Source: Paenibacillus cookii
GTDB taxonomy: Bacteria > Bacillota > Bacilli > Paenibacillales > Paenibacillaceae
NCBI RefSeq assembly: GCF_018333375.1
Contig: NZ_BORW01000018.1
Span: forward strand, 1-64,000
DNA: 64,000 bases
Direction of reading: 5' to 3'
Shown here: piece by piece, positions 1 to 8,922 of the stretch
How the letters are laid out: each line of letters starts with the position of its first letter
How positions within the stretch are numbered: the stretch's first letter is position 1
Program-made: the position numbers and the translations under genes
The notes under the pieces: generated by a model
Seen by the model: the letters and a program-made list of their open reading frames with translations, nothing else
The model's database searches: none
What the model was told of the DNA's origin: nothing

Positions 1-109
1 TGTTCTAAAATTCTGCAAGTCTGCCCTTTTCTTCATCCATATAATACCATTTTCGAAAATTACCCCTTAACGACAGTGAATATGCTATCGCTTCTTCTCT
101 GAAACGGAA

Positions 110-595
110 TTATGCAAAACACTCAATTAACATTTGAACCCTTAAGTTATAGTCTTTTTTCATTTCACTATTACCATTTATGAAATTTAAAGTGGCGATT
201 GAAAGTGTAACCAATACGCCTAATACTGCTAATCCAATAGTTAACACTAATTTTATAAAAGCATCGACTGTTTGTTGAAAGGGGCTATTTTAACATCATG
301 TGACATAACACGCATTTTCACTAATTTAAATTTACCAGAAGGCAGTTTTTTATAGGACTGATAAAGCCTATCTGTCAATGCCCACTCATTAAGAAAAGAC
401 CATTTCTTGCTAACTACAAGCCCGGGTAGAGGCATAATCAAGGCCTTTTTAAATTTTGAATAATTGAACCATTCAGAACCAATCATTAATACGGCAGCGG
501 CAATGATGATAATAATGACCTCAAATGGAACGATACGAATCGACCTCTTTCTTGTTTTTTGATTCTTTATTACTTTATCGGCAAAAAGACTGCAT
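110..595 (-). pseudogene. Decayed small membrane-protein gene
   Basis: Read on the minus strand, this AT-rich stretch encodes a basic start followed by a hydrophobic run (EVIIIIIAAAVLMIG), then a soluble loop of about 60 residues ending near SHDVKIAPF. The frame then stops at 253. A different frame continues directly with a second hydrophobic segment (LVLTIGLAVLGVLVTL) and ends at the stop 110-112. No frame has a usable start plus ribosome binding site: the first segment has a stop just upstream, and the ATG at 595 lies in another frame. The simplest reading is one two-TM protein of about 150 residues broken by at least two frameshifts. Two tiny overlapping genes are less likely. The family was not recognised. 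Confidence 0.35.
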
Positions 596-1083
596 TATTT
601 GGAGGTGCTGATGGTGATGGTGTAGCATGGCGAGAAGGAGGTCCTGAGAGGGACAAGGCGCACACAAATATAACGGGAGAGCGGCTGAACGATGAAGCTA
701 CAGAACATCGCTGCCGCTTTTTCTATTGCGGATAACAAGGCCCGGAAGTGGAAGGCGCGGGCCATAAACTGCGAGGGAATAAGCCCATCCGTTGGTGCAT
801 AATTTTTTAAAATGACGGCGCATATGCCTGATCCGCTTCCGTTCCCGGGCGAGCTCGGCCGCGGGCGAAACGGATACGATAATCCTATTTTCATATACGA
901 TTTTGAAGTCAAATAAACCGCTTTCATGGTAACATGTCAGTAATTGGCCGTAACGGGTCACGAATGAAAAAGCTGCCGGCTTCAGCGGAGGATGGAGCTA
1001 TTTTCGGATCACGTTTCCGGTCAATACTATACGCAATCCGGAGCTGCCTTTGCCGGGTTCAAAAATCGGAGGGGAAAAAAGCG
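596..1083. other. Intergenic region without an assignable gene
   Basis: Composition switches here from AT-rich to GC-rich. Open frames exist on both strands, but none has a good ribosome binding site or a recognisable protein. A GTG-started minus-strand frame at 698-961 begins with protein-like sequence (CYHESGLFDFKIVYENR) and then becomes low-complexity Arg/Lys-rich. It could be a remnant of a divergent regulator but is not supported well enough to call. The right end carries the ribosome binding site of the next gene. Confidence 0.4.
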
Positions 1084-2163
1084 ATGACAAAAACGATGGT
1101 GGCCGTGATCGGCTGCGGAACGATCGCCAACGGCGCGCACATTCCGGCTTATATGGCCAATAAGGACGCCGAGATCAAGTATTTCTGCGACATTCGCAAG
1201 GAACGGGCCGAACAGGCGGTCGAGAAGTACGGCTGCGGCACGGCGGTGGAGGATTACCGCGTCATTTTGGAGGATCCGGACGTGGTGGCGGTATCGATTT
1301 GCACGCCGAACAATGTCCATGCCCCGATCGCGATCGACTGCATGCGCGCGGGCAAACACGTCCTGTGCGAAAAGCCGGCGGCCAGAACGTACAAGGAAGC
1401 GCTGGAGATGCAGAAGGTGCAGCACGAAACCGGCAAAACGCTGAACATCGGCGTCGTGAACCGCTTCAACAAAGGCGTCAACATTATCAAGCAGATGATC
1501 GAAAGCGGCGAGCTTGGCGAGCTGTACCACGTCGTCGTCAGCTTCCGCGCGCATCGCTCGATTCCCGGGCTTGGGGGCGATTTTACGACCAAGGCGGTTG
1601 CCGGGGGCGGGGCGCTGATCGACTGGGGCGTTCATTTCCTGGATATCGTCATGTATTGCGCGGGCGATCCGCGGCCGAAAACGGTGACGGGACAGGCGTA
1701 CTCCAAGCTGGGCACGGACATGCAGAATTACGCTTACCTGAACATGTGGGCCGGCCCTCCGAATTACGAAGGCAGCTATGACGTGGATGATTTCGTGACG
1801 GCCATGATCCGCACGGAAGGACCGTCGATCACGGTCAACGGCGCATGGGCGCAAAATATCGGCGTAGAAGAAATGTACATCGATTTTCTCGGGGACAAGG
1901 CAGGCATCCGCCTGAAGTACGGCAAGGAGTTCACGCTTTATTCGGCAAAGCATGGCGCTTTGCTCGAAAGCACGCCGAACTATCCGAAAAGCGATGCCTT
2001 CCAGGAGGAGATCGACGCCTTTATCGCCGCGATCCATTCCGGGGAAAAGCTGCCGTCGCATATTGACACGGTGATCGTGACCGCCCAAATGATCGAGGCC
2101 ATTTACCGTTCCTCGGAAGAAGGCCGCGAGATTTCCCTGCTGGAAGCGGGAGCGCTGGCATGA
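1084..2163 (+). CDS. Gfo/Idh/MocA family NAD(P)-dependent oxidoreductase
   Basis: Predicted cytoplasmic 359-residue sugar or cyclitol dehydrogenase. The N-terminal Rossmann fold shows the dinucleotide motif G10-x-G12-x-x-A15 in VAVIGCGTIANGAH, and the family signature E96-K97-P98 (HVLCEKPAA) marks the cofactor/catalytic region. The C-terminal half (GGGALIDWGVHFLDI onward) is the usual alpha/beta substrate domain with the DxGxHxxD-like element that supplies the catalytic His. The start is the ATG at 1084, preceded by GGAGGGG at a good distance; an upstream in-frame ATG at 934 lacks such a site. The last codons overlap the next gene by four bases (ATGA), so the two are translationally coupled. 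The substrate cannot be read from the sequence. Confidence 0.9.
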   Translation: MTKTMVAVIGCGTIANGAHIPAYMANKDAEIKYFCDIRKERAEQAVEKYGCGTAVEDYRVILEDPDVVAVSICTPNNVHAPIAIDCMRAGKHVLCEKPAARTYKEALEMQKVQHETGKTLNIGVVNRFNKGVNIIKQMIESGELGELYHVVVSFRAHRSIPGLGGDFTTKAVAGGGALIDWGVHFLDIVMYCAGDPRPKTVTGQAYSKLGTDMQNYAYLNMWAGPPNYEGSYDVDDFVTAMIRTEGPSITVNGAWAQNIGVEEMYIDFLGDKAGIRLKYGKEFTLYSAKHGALLESTPNYPKSDAFQEEIDAFIAAIHSGEKLPSHIDTVIVTAQMIEAIYRSSEEGREISLLEAGALA

Positions 2164-3005
2164 AGAAAATCGGCTTTATCGATTATTACCTGGACGAATG
2201 GCATGCCAATCAATATCCCGCATGGATTCGGGATGCCACCGGAGGCGCGATGGAGGTCGCCTTTGCATACGGCATGAAGGACGCCGGGCATGGGCTGAGC
2301 AACAAGGAGTGGTGCGCCAAAAACGGCGTGACGCCATGCGGAACGATCGAAGAGGTGGTTGCCCGAAGCGACTATCTGATCGTGCTGTCGCCCGACAACC
2401 CGGAGCAGCATGAGGCCCTTGCCGAGCTGCCGCTCGCTTCGGGGAAGCCGACCTACATCGACAAGACGTTCGCCCCGGACCGGGCGGCGGCCTTGCGTTT
2501 GTTCGAGCGGGCCGCGCGGCACCGGACGCCGCTGTATTCTTCATCCGCGCTGCGGTATGCCGCCGAATACGCGGAGGTCGAAAGGGAAGGCATCCAGGTG
2601 ATCTCCAGCTGGGGCCCGGGTTTGCTGGAAAACTACTCGATTCACCAGATCGAGCCGATCGTGGCCTTGATGGGAACGGAAGCCAAACGCGTCATGTACA
2701 CCGGCACGGCGGCCGCGCCGGCCCTGCTGATCGAGTTCTCGGGCGGCCGGCAGGCGACGATCCAGCAGCCGGGTCCGGGCTGTCCGTTTACGATGGCCGT
2801 CAACTACGCCTCGGGAGCCTGCCGCGTCGTGCAGCCGGCATCGGATTTTTTCCAGAGCTTTATACGGGACTTGGCCAGGTTTTTCGAGACCGGGGAAGCT
2901 GCCGTGCCGCCCGCCGAGACGATTGCCGTCATCAGTATCATCGAAAACGGGCTTATCGCCGCAAAGCAGCCATATCAATGGATCGAGCTGCCGGAAAGCG
3001 GATAA
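2160..3005 (+). CDS. Gfo/Idh-like oxidoreductase, second gene of the pair
   Basis: 281-residue protein that starts inside the stop of the preceding gene (ATGA overlap). It resembles a Gfo/Idh/MocA NAD-binding domain in layout: a beta strand at the N-terminus (MKKIGFIDYY), a DYLIVLSPDNPEQH segment equivalent to the V-x-T-P-N-x-x-H stretch, and KPTYIDKTFAPD in the place of the classical EKP motif, where Asp-Lys-Thr replaces Glu-Lys-Pro. The glycine-rich GxGxxG motif is missing, so nucleotide binding may be altered. It may form a complex with, or act after, the upstream enzyme on the same sugar derivative. The family call is fairly secure; the function is open. Confidence 0.7.
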   Translation: MKKIGFIDYYLDEWHANQYPAWIRDATGGAMEVAFAYGMKDAGHGLSNKEWCAKNGVTPCGTIEEVVARSDYLIVLSPDNPEQHEALAELPLASGKPTYIDKTFAPDRAAALRLFERAARHRTPLYSSSALRYAAEYAEVEREGIQVISSWGPGLLENYSIHQIEPIVALMGTEAKRVMYTGTAAAPALLIEFSGGRQATIQQPGPGCPFTMAVNYASGACRVVQPASDFFQSFIRDLARFFETGEAAVPPAETIAVISIIENGLIAAKQPYQWIELPESG

Positions 3006-3019
3006 GCGCGAATCATAGA

Positions 3020-3063
3020 AAGCAGCCATTTCCGGGAAGACCCGGGGATGGCTGCTTATTTTG
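3020..3063 (+). terminator. Rho-independent terminator after the oxidoreductase pair
   Basis: Nine-base arms AGCAGCCAT (3021-3029) and ATGGCTGCT (3048-3056), with an inner TCCGGG/CCCGGG helix, followed by TATTTTGCTT. It ends the oxidoreductase operon and may also weakly serve the convergent acyltransferase gene. Confidence 0.8.
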
Positions 3064-3142
3064 CTTGGGACGCGTCTTCTTTTGGATCGTTCCGATGTAA
3101 GCCTTGGCATGGGAAAGTGCGCCGGAAAGCGCCGCTTTTTTT

Positions 3143-4339
3143 CTACATGCTTTCGGTTTTTTCCGCCTTCACAGCACGCGCCTTTTTCCGAACCATCGGC
3201 TCGAAGATACGCTTGCTCCACCGGCCGAGCACGGAAAGGGTAACGGCATCGACAAATCGATAAAACCAATGGGCAAAAGCAAACATGATCGGGGTGGTTA
3301 GCAGAACGGTGAGCGCCACGCTAAAGCCGTAAGGAAAACGGGGGTGAAGCCGATCGAAGATAAAAGCTCCCAAGGAGCAGAGGATCGTAAAGTGGAGCAG
3401 ATACAAGGAGAAGGAAAGGTCGCCGAGGTAGGAGAACGGTTTTCGGCTAAAAAACGATTGCAGGCGCGGCGAGATCAGCAGGGCCGTCAGGGTTAAACAG
3501 GCGCCTAGCGTGTGGTAAAACACAAAAAACGAAAAGTTGGACGAGTTCGGCCAGGTGAGGATCGAATAGATGGTGCCCTCGACGCCAACGTAGGGGTAGG
3601 AACCGAGATATAAGCCGGCGCACAGCAGAAAGGGGGTGGTCCAAGGCCGCCGGAGGAAGGCCAGCCGATCCCGGCCGCTATACTTCAGGTCGCTAAGCGC
3701 CATGCCGAAAACGAAACCCAGGTAATACGAGTCGATAAAAATCACGGCCAGGACCGCATAGGCGGCGACCCGAAGTCTGAACCGGCCGATGGTCAGGAGA
3801 AATCCGAAGATGAGGAAGGAACCGAGCAGCTCATAGGTCATGGTCCACAATACGGGATTGTAAGCGGACCCGTAACTAAAAAACGTATGGAACAAGGCCT
3901 CTTGAACCATGACGAGGACGTCCGGGCTGGCCGCAAACGGATCGGGCATCGAAGACGACGTCGTTTGACGAATATCGTCGAAATAGGCTAAGCCCAGCAC
4001 CATGACAACGTAGGCGAGGAAAACGGACAAGGCCGCCGGAACGGCCAGGCGAAAATATCTGCGCAGCGCGGAGGAGTAAATATGTATCCGGTCTTTCGTG
4101 TGAAAAAACCGCCAGCTGAGCACAAAACCGCTCAAGACGAAAAAGACGCAGACGGAAAAGTTGCCGTTGAACAGCAGGTTGAGCGGCGTCCGCGCGGCAA
4201 GCCCTTCGAAGGCAAAGTGGGCGATTTCCGGTTTTCCTTCAAACACCGACGGCGCAAACACCTGAAAAAAATGAGAAACGACGACCACGCAAGCCGCCAA
4301 ACCTCTAACCCCATCCAAATAAGCGATTTTTGACGTCAT
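3143..4339 (-). CDS. Acyltransferase 3 family membrane protein (OafA/YrhL type)
   Basis: 398-residue polytopic membrane enzyme expected to O-acetylate a surface carbohydrate. The N-terminus IAYLDGVRGLAACVVVVSHF is the diagnostic family start, with the conserved R and the SH histidine that transfers the acyl group. About ten hydrophobic segments follow, including FSVCVFFVLSGFVLSW, the canonical second conserved block. No extracellular SGNH domain is attached, so this is the short form. The start ATG at 4339 has a GGGGGAG ribosome binding site. The gene is divergent from the AraC regulator at 4504 and convergent with the oxidoreductase pair. The acceptor substrate is unknown. Confidence 0.85.
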   Translation of the reverse strand: MTSKIAYLDGVRGLAACVVVVSHFFQVFAPSVFEGKPEIAHFAFEGLAARTPLNLLFNGNFSVCVFFVLSGFVLSWRFFHTKDRIHIYSSALRRYFRLAVPAALSVFLAYVVMVLGLAYFDDIRQTTSSSMPDPFAASPDVLVMVQEALFHTFFSYGSAYNPVLWTMTYELLGSFLIFGFLLTIGRFRLRVAAYAVLAVIFIDSYYLGFVFGMALSDLKYSGRDRLAFLRRPWTTPFLLCAGLYLGSYPYVGVEGTIYSILTWPNSSNFSFFVFYHTLGACLTLTALLISPRLQSFFSRKPFSYLGDLSFSLYLLHFTILCSLGAFIFDRLHPRFPYGFSVALTVLLTTPIMFAFAHWFYRFVDAVTLSVLGRWSKRIFEPMVRKKARAVKAEKTESM

Positions 4340-4503
4340 ACCGATTCAACTCCCCCGATTGTTCATTTTCAGGGCTCCATTGTATTCGATTTTCGAGAGG
4401 AATGATTGTACTAACGTATCGGGTTGCAAAACGGGAAAACCGATTGAAAACCATGAGGCTGCCGTTACCGGGAAGGATCTATGCGGAGAGGAGTGATGAC
4501 CGG

Positions 4504-5430
4504 ATGAACAAGTCCGATATCGACCAATTGACCCGCGCAGGGGTCATTTATTTCAACTCCAAGCTGGAGATGCTGGAAGATTTGCATTGCAAGCTGTATC
4601 GGATGGATTCCCTCGTCAGCTTGTCCACCCATTTTCACGATTATTTTCAAATCTGGTACGTATCCAAAGGCGAATTTCTGCACACGTTCGGCTCCCGGCA
4701 GTACCGGATCAAAAAAGGGGACCTGTTTCTCGTGCCTCCTTTTACGCTGCACCGCATCCAGGCTTTCGAGGAAGAGGCCGAAATTTTCGGCTGCGAATTC
4801 ATGCCGGCGTTCATCAACGAGCGGTTCGACGATCCGTCCGCGGATCGGGCGTTTTTTGACGCGAACTACCTGAAGCATTTCCTGCATTCGGATTCCTCCG
4901 CCCATTCGCAGATCGCGTTCGACGGCGTGACGGACGGGAAAATCCGCGCGTTGCTTCAGGACATGCTCCACGAATACGAGGAACGCGCGCCGTTTTTTCA
5001 AATCGTGCTGAAAGCGAATCTGCTGCAGCTGTTGTCGATGATCATTCGCCAGGTGAACGGGGAGATGGTCCGGGCCGGATTCCAAAAGATCGAAAGGTAC
5101 CGGGACACGATGAATCAAGTCGTTGAATACATCGAACGAAACGCGCATGAGGACATCAAGCTGGAGCATGTGTGCGCCGTATCCAATTTGTCGAAGCCGA
5201 CGTTCTGCAGGCTGTTCAAAGAGTGGACGGGCAAGACGTTTAACCGCTATCTCGTCGATTTGCGCATTTCCAACGCGCTTGTCCTGCTGCAGCGCCCGTC
5301 GATGTCGGTCACGGATGTCTGTTATGCCACGGGGTTCAACGAGCTCGCTTACTTTTGCAGGATTTTCAAAAAATACACGGGCATATCGCCCAACCAGTAC
5401 CGGAAACAGGCGACGAACAAGCCGGTTTGA
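4504..5430 (+). CDS. AraC family regulator of the adjacent sugar importer
   Basis: 308-residue transcription regulator. An N-terminal cupin-like sensing domain (HFHDYFQIWYVSKGEF, KKGDLFLVPPFTLHRI) is followed by a C-terminal AraC double helix-turn-helix (about residues 200-305), with the typical second-helix signature VTDVCYATGFNELAYFCRIF and the ending KKYTGISPNQYRK. The start ATG at 4504 follows GGAGAGGAGTGA; the frame is open further upstream but without a comparable site. It sits immediately before a binding-protein-dependent sugar importer and most probably activates it in response to the sugar. Recognition of the family is secure; the target is inferred from position. Confidence 0.88.
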   Translation: MNKSDIDQLTRAGVIYFNSKLEMLEDLHCKLYRMDSLVSLSTHFHDYFQIWYVSKGEFLHTFGSRQYRIKKGDLFLVPPFTLHRIQAFEEEAEIFGCEFMPAFINERFDDPSADRAFFDANYLKHFLHSDSSAHSQIAFDGVTDGKIRALLQDMLHEYEERAPFFQIVLKANLLQLLSMIIRQVNGEMVRAGFQKIERYRDTMNQVVEYIERNAHEDIKLEHVCAVSNLSKPTFCRLFKEWTGKTFNRYLVDLRISNALVLLQRPSMSVTDVCYATGFNELAYFCRIFKKYTGISPNQYRKQATNKPV

Positions 5431-5472
5431 TTTTAACGATAATCCAACTTATCGATACAATAGTGAAATTAA

Positions 5473-5486
5473 CTAAAGCGCTTACA
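5473..5486 (+). promoter_or_regulatory. cre-like catabolite control site upstream of the sugar importer
   Basis: CTAAAGCGCTTACA matches the Gram-positive CcpA operator consensus TGWAANCGNTNWCA at all but the first two positions. It contains the symmetric core AAGCGCTT and lies about 80 bases before the binding-protein start, where CcpA would repress transcription when a preferred sugar is present. Confidence 0.6.
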
Positions 5487-5564
5487 TGCTACCATTAGGG
5501 TAACTGATCGCAGCAGGCGTTATTCGCTGGTGTTGCTGTCATAAGACTCAAGGAGGGAAGAGAC

Positions 5565-6875
5565 ATGAAGCGAAAAGGGAGTATATGGGGGCTTGTGTTC
5601 GTTTTGTTGCTTGCGATTTTATCCGGCTGCGGCGGCAAAAAACCTGCGGGCTCCGGCAGCGAAAGCGGCGAGCCGGCGGGCGGGGATGCCAAAAAAGAAC
5701 CGGTGGAGCTTAGCTTTTGGTACGGATGGACCGGAACGGAAGCCGCAGCGCTTGAAAAGTTGATCCAAAAATGGAATGACATCCGTCCCGATATCCGGGT
5801 CAAGGGGCTGTCGCAAAGCGATTACCAAAAGCAGCTGACGGCCATCACGGGCGGCAATCCGCCCGATATCGCGTCCAACTTCGGCCAGGATGTCGTGCCG
5901 TGGGGCGAGCGGGGCGCCATGATGCCGCTGGACGATTACATCAAGAAGGACAACGTCGATTTGGGCGATTTTGTGCCCGCCGCCCTCAGCTCTTCCCAGT
6001 CCGACGGAAAAACGTACGCGCTTCCGATTGCGATGCACGTCTCGATGCTGTTTTACAACAAGGAGCTGCTGGAAAAAGCAGGCCTGAACGGTCCGCCGGA
6101 AACGATGGGCCAGCTTAAAGAATACATCGCGAAGCTGAGCGTCAAGGAGAATGGAGGCAAACTTCAGCGGCTCGGCCTGTGGCCGGGGGTAGACGCCTTC
6201 ACGTTCAGCTACGCTTATGGCGGTTCTTATTACGATGCCGAGAACAAGCAGGTCACGCCGGACAACGCGGGCGTCAAAGCGGCCGTCGAGTTCGGCAAAG
6301 GGATTTGGGATCAATTCGGATCGAAGGAGCTGGACCGGTTTGCGTCCGGACTGGGGCAATACATGTCGCCGCAAAATCCGTTTTTCACCGGCAAATACGC
6401 GATGACGATCGACGGCGAATGGCTGCCGACGTTCATCAAACAATACGCCCCGAACTTGCAGTACGGCATCGCGCCGATTCCTTACGACGAAAACAACCCG
6501 AGCCTTAAACATCCGGGCAATGTGACCACCAGCGTGTTTTATATTCCAAAAGGCGTCAAACATCCGGACGAATCCTGGAAGTTCCTGAAATGGCTCACGG
6601 AGCCGGAGCAAATGGCGGAGTTTACCGCGGCCATCGGCAACCTCCCGACCCGAACCTCGCTGCAGCAGCATGAAATCTATAAGGATGTGCCGGGTTTCCA
6701 GGAATTTTTGCAATATTCGTCGAGCCCGAACCTGCACTCCTTCCCGGCGACGTCGTTTTCGGCGGAGTACATGACGGAGTTCACGACGCAATACAATGCG
6801 ATTCTGCGCGGAGAAGTTGGCGTGGACGAAGGGTTAAAAAGGGTGAAGGACAAAATTCAGCCGCTAGTCAAATAA
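5565..6875 (+). CDS. Extracellular solute-binding lipoprotein of a CUT1 sugar ABC importer
   Basis: 436-residue family 1 substrate-binding protein. A lipoprotein signal peptide with lipobox LSGC (Cys at about residue 23) is followed by a Gly/Ser/Glu-rich linker and a two-lobed binding domain. Typical elements are VELSFWYGWTG near the mature N-terminus, YALPIAMHVSMLFYNKELLEKAGL, and the GEWLPTF region. It should be anchored to the outer face of the membrane and deliver an oligosaccharide to the two permeases encoded next. The ribosome binding site AAGGAGGG precedes ATG 5565. A 9-bp hairpin after the stop separates it from the permease genes. Confidence 0.93.
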   Translation: MKRKGSIWGLVFVLLLAILSGCGGKKPAGSGSESGEPAGGDAKKEPVELSFWYGWTGTEAAALEKLIQKWNDIRPDIRVKGLSQSDYQKQLTAITGGNPPDIASNFGQDVVPWGERGAMMPLDDYIKKDNVDLGDFVPAALSSSQSDGKTYALPIAMHVSMLFYNKELLEKAGLNGPPETMGQLKEYIAKLSVKENGGKLQRLGLWPGVDAFTFSYAYGGSYYDAENKQVTPDNAGVKAAVEFGKGIWDQFGSKELDRFASGLGQYMSPQNPFFTGKYAMTIDGEWLPTFIKQYAPNLQYGIAPIPYDENNPSLKHPGNVTTSVFYIPKGVKHPDESWKFLKWLTEPEQMAEFTAAIGNLPTRTSLQQHEIYKDVPGFQEFLQYSSSPNLHSFPATSFSAEYMTEFTTQYNAILRGEVGVDEGLKRVKDKIQPLVK

Positions 6876-6885
6876 TCCGGAATCA

Positions 6886-6922
6886 GGATCTAACTCAGCC
6901 GCTGCATGGCCGGGTTAGATCC
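6886..6922 (+). promoter_or_regulatory. Intercistronic hairpin between binding protein and permease
   Basis: Perfect 9-bp arms GGATCTAAC (6886-6894) and GTTAGATCC (6914-6922) around a GC-rich loop, with no T-tract. Such hairpins between a binding-protein gene and its permeases commonly protect the upstream mRNA and give excess binding protein. That role is inferred here. Confidence 0.6.
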
Positions 6923-6949
6923 CATTCGAATCACGAGGAGGACGGGTAG

Positions 6950-7903
6950 ATGATAGACTCCATCTCCGGCAAAACGCCTTCAAGGAAAAAGGGATGGACG
7001 AGAAGGGAATGGCGTTACTTTTGGCTCGGGCTCGTCTTCGCTTCCCCATGGATCATCGGTTTCCTGATTTTTACCGTATATCCTTTCTTCAGTTCCCTGT
7101 ACTTCAGTTTGACGGAATATGACCTGTTTAACCCCCCGAGATGGGTGGGCATCGACAATTACAAAGCGATCATGGAGGATCGGAGTTTCTATAAATCCAT
7201 CACGAATACGCTGTTCATGGCGTTTATATCCGTGCCGATCACGCTGTTCAGCTCTTTGCTCATCGCCATGCTGCTGAATTTCAAGGTTAGAGGAATCAAC
7301 TATTACCGCACGATGTTTTATCTTCCGGCGGTCATTCCCGGCGTGGCCAGCGCCTTGCTCTGGACCTGGATGCTGAACCCGGATTTCGGCCTGGTCAACA
7401 TGTTCCTCCGTTGGGTCGGCCTGCCCGATCCCGCTTGGCTGCTGGACCCCCGGTTCACGAAGCCTTCCCTCGTTCTGATGGGGCTTTGGGGTTCGGGAGC
7501 AGGCGCGCTCATTTTTCTGGCCGCGCTGCAAGGCGTTCCGCAAACCTATTACGAAGCGGCCCAAGTCGACGGCGCCAACTGGTGGCATCGGTTTTGGAAA
7601 ATTACGGTACCGGCGCTGTCGCCGATTATTCTGTTCCAGCTCATTATGGGCCTGATCGGCGCGTTCCAAATTTTTACGGAATCCTATATTCTGGCGGGCG
7701 GAAAAGCGGGCAGCGGCAGCTCGCTCGGCGGGCCCGGGCAGTCGTTGCTGTTTTACGCCGTCAATTTGTACCAGGAAGCGTTCATCCATTTGAAAATGGG
7801 TTACGCTTCCGCGCTGGCCTGGATTTTGTTCATCATCGTCATGCTGATTACGCTGCTGGTGCTGAAAACCTCAAAACGCTGGGTTTATTATGGAGGTGAA
7901 TGA
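6950..7903 (+). CDS. Sugar ABC transporter permease, MalF/UgpA type
   Basis: 317-residue integral membrane protein with six predicted helices. The N-terminus is basic and cytoplasmic (PSRKKGWTRREW), followed by the family stretch FASPWIIGFLIFTVYPFFSS. The ATPase-docking EAA loop is YEAAQVDGANWWHRFWKITVP, at about residues 200-220. No ATPase gene is present in the operon; in this group a shared MsmX-type ATPase encoded elsewhere normally energises such permeases. The ribosome binding site GAGGAGGAC precedes ATG 6950. The next permease starts three bases after the stop. Confidence 0.93.
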   Translation: MIDSISGKTPSRKKGWTRREWRYFWLGLVFASPWIIGFLIFTVYPFFSSLYFSLTEYDLFNPPRWVGIDNYKAIMEDRSFYKSITNTLFMAFISVPITLFSSLLIAMLLNFKVRGINYYRTMFYLPAVIPGVASALLWTWMLNPDFGLVNMFLRWVGLPDPAWLLDPRFTKPSLVLMGLWGSGAGALIFLAALQGVPQTYYEAAQVDGANWWHRFWKITVPALSPIILFQLIMGLIGAFQIFTESYILAGGKAGSGSSLGGPGQSLLFYAVNLYQEAFIHLKMGYASALAWILFIIVMLITLLVLKTSKRWVYYGGE

Positions 7904-7906
7904 CGG

Positions 7907-8740
7907 ATGGGCGCCGCCAAGCTTTTTCGTACGAAGATTTTTCCGCATGCAATGCTGATCCTGTTCGCGATATTTTTTCTGTTTCCTTTCGTGTGGCTCG
8001 TGTTCACCTCGCTGAAGTCGTCCAATGAAATTTTCGAGCTGCCGCCGCGGATCATCCCGGAATCCTTTCAATGGGGAAATTATAAGGCCGCGTTCGAAAC
8101 CGTGCCGTTTGGCCGATACATGCTGAATACGCTGGTGATCTGCGTGGTATGTATCATTGGGCAGTTGTTTGCCGCGCCGCTTGTCGCGTATTCCATTTCA
8201 AGGATTCCATGGGCGGGAAGCAAAATCATTTTTGCGATCGTCCTCGCCACGATGATTTTGCCGTCGCAGGTGCAGCTGATCCCGCAGTACATCATTTTTG
8301 CGAAGCTCGGGTGGATCAACACGATGCTGCCGCTGACGATCGGGGCGTTTTTCGGGGCGCCGTTTTATATTTTCTTGTTGAGGCAGTTTCTCCTGGGCGT
8401 CCCCAAAGAGCTGTCCGAGGCGGCGAAAATGGACGGGGCGTCGGAATTCCGGATTTACGCGCAAATCATTTTGCCGACGTTGAAGCCGGCGTTAGCGACG
8501 GTGGCATTGTTTACCTTCGTGGGTGCCTACACGGATTTTATGGGGCCGCTCATTTATTTGAACGACGCCGCCAAATGGACGCTGACGCTCGGCCTGCAGG
8601 GCTTCCAGCAGGATCACGGGGCCCAGTGGGAAAAGCTGATGGCCGCGTCGACGATTATGGCGATACCGATGATTTTGCTTTATTTTTTCGGGCAGAAGTA
8701 TTATATGCAGTCGGGATCGGCTTTTACGGGGTTTAAGTGA
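7907..8740 (+). CDS. Sugar ABC transporter permease, MalG/UgpE type
   Basis: 277-residue second permease of the importer, six helices. The N-terminal FPFVWLVFTSLKSSNEIF is typical of the CUT1 MalG-like subunit, and the EAA loop reads SEAAKMDGASEFRIYAQIILP. The translation start at 7907 lies just after the previous gene's stop and uses its GGAGGTGA sequence as ribosome binding site, so the two subunits are coupled. It partners with the 6950-7903 permease and the 5565 lipoprotein. Confidence 0.93.
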   Translation: MGAAKLFRTKIFPHAMLILFAIFFLFPFVWLVFTSLKSSNEIFELPPRIIPESFQWGNYKAAFETVPFGRYMLNTLVICVVCIIGQLFAAPLVAYSISRIPWAGSKIIFAIVLATMILPSQVQLIPQYIIFAKLGWINTMLPLTIGAFFGAPFYIFLLRQFLLGVPKELSEAAKMDGASEFRIYAQIILPTLKPALATVALFTFVGAYTDFMGPLIYLNDAAKWTLTLGLQGFQQDHGAQWEKLMAASTIMAIPMILLYFFGQKYYMQSGSAFTGFK

Positions 8741-8790
8741 AAGGCGGGAATTTGTGATTTACATGCAATGCGGTTAGAAAGTCGAAAAAT

Positions 8791-8831
8791 GAAGAAGCCT
8801 TCTTCCCCCTCGGGAAGTCGGCTTCTTTTGC
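8791..8831 (+). terminator. Terminator of the sugar importer operon
   Basis: GAAGAAGCC (8791-8799) pairs with GGCTTCTTT (8820-8828), with an internal CTTCC/GGAAG helix and a T-rich end. It lies 50 bases after the last permease gene. Confidence 0.7.
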
Positions 8832-8922
8832 TATAGAAGGGATTTATTTGAAAATAGAGAATTGATTCCTTAGTAATCTTTTTAGCATATCGATCGAGTA
8901 AGGGGACCGGTGGGGAAGAGCA

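Noticed and set aside
698-961. Possible N-terminus of a divergent regulator
   Set aside because: Only about 30 residues look protein-like, there is no ribosome binding site, and the rest is basic low-complexity sequence.
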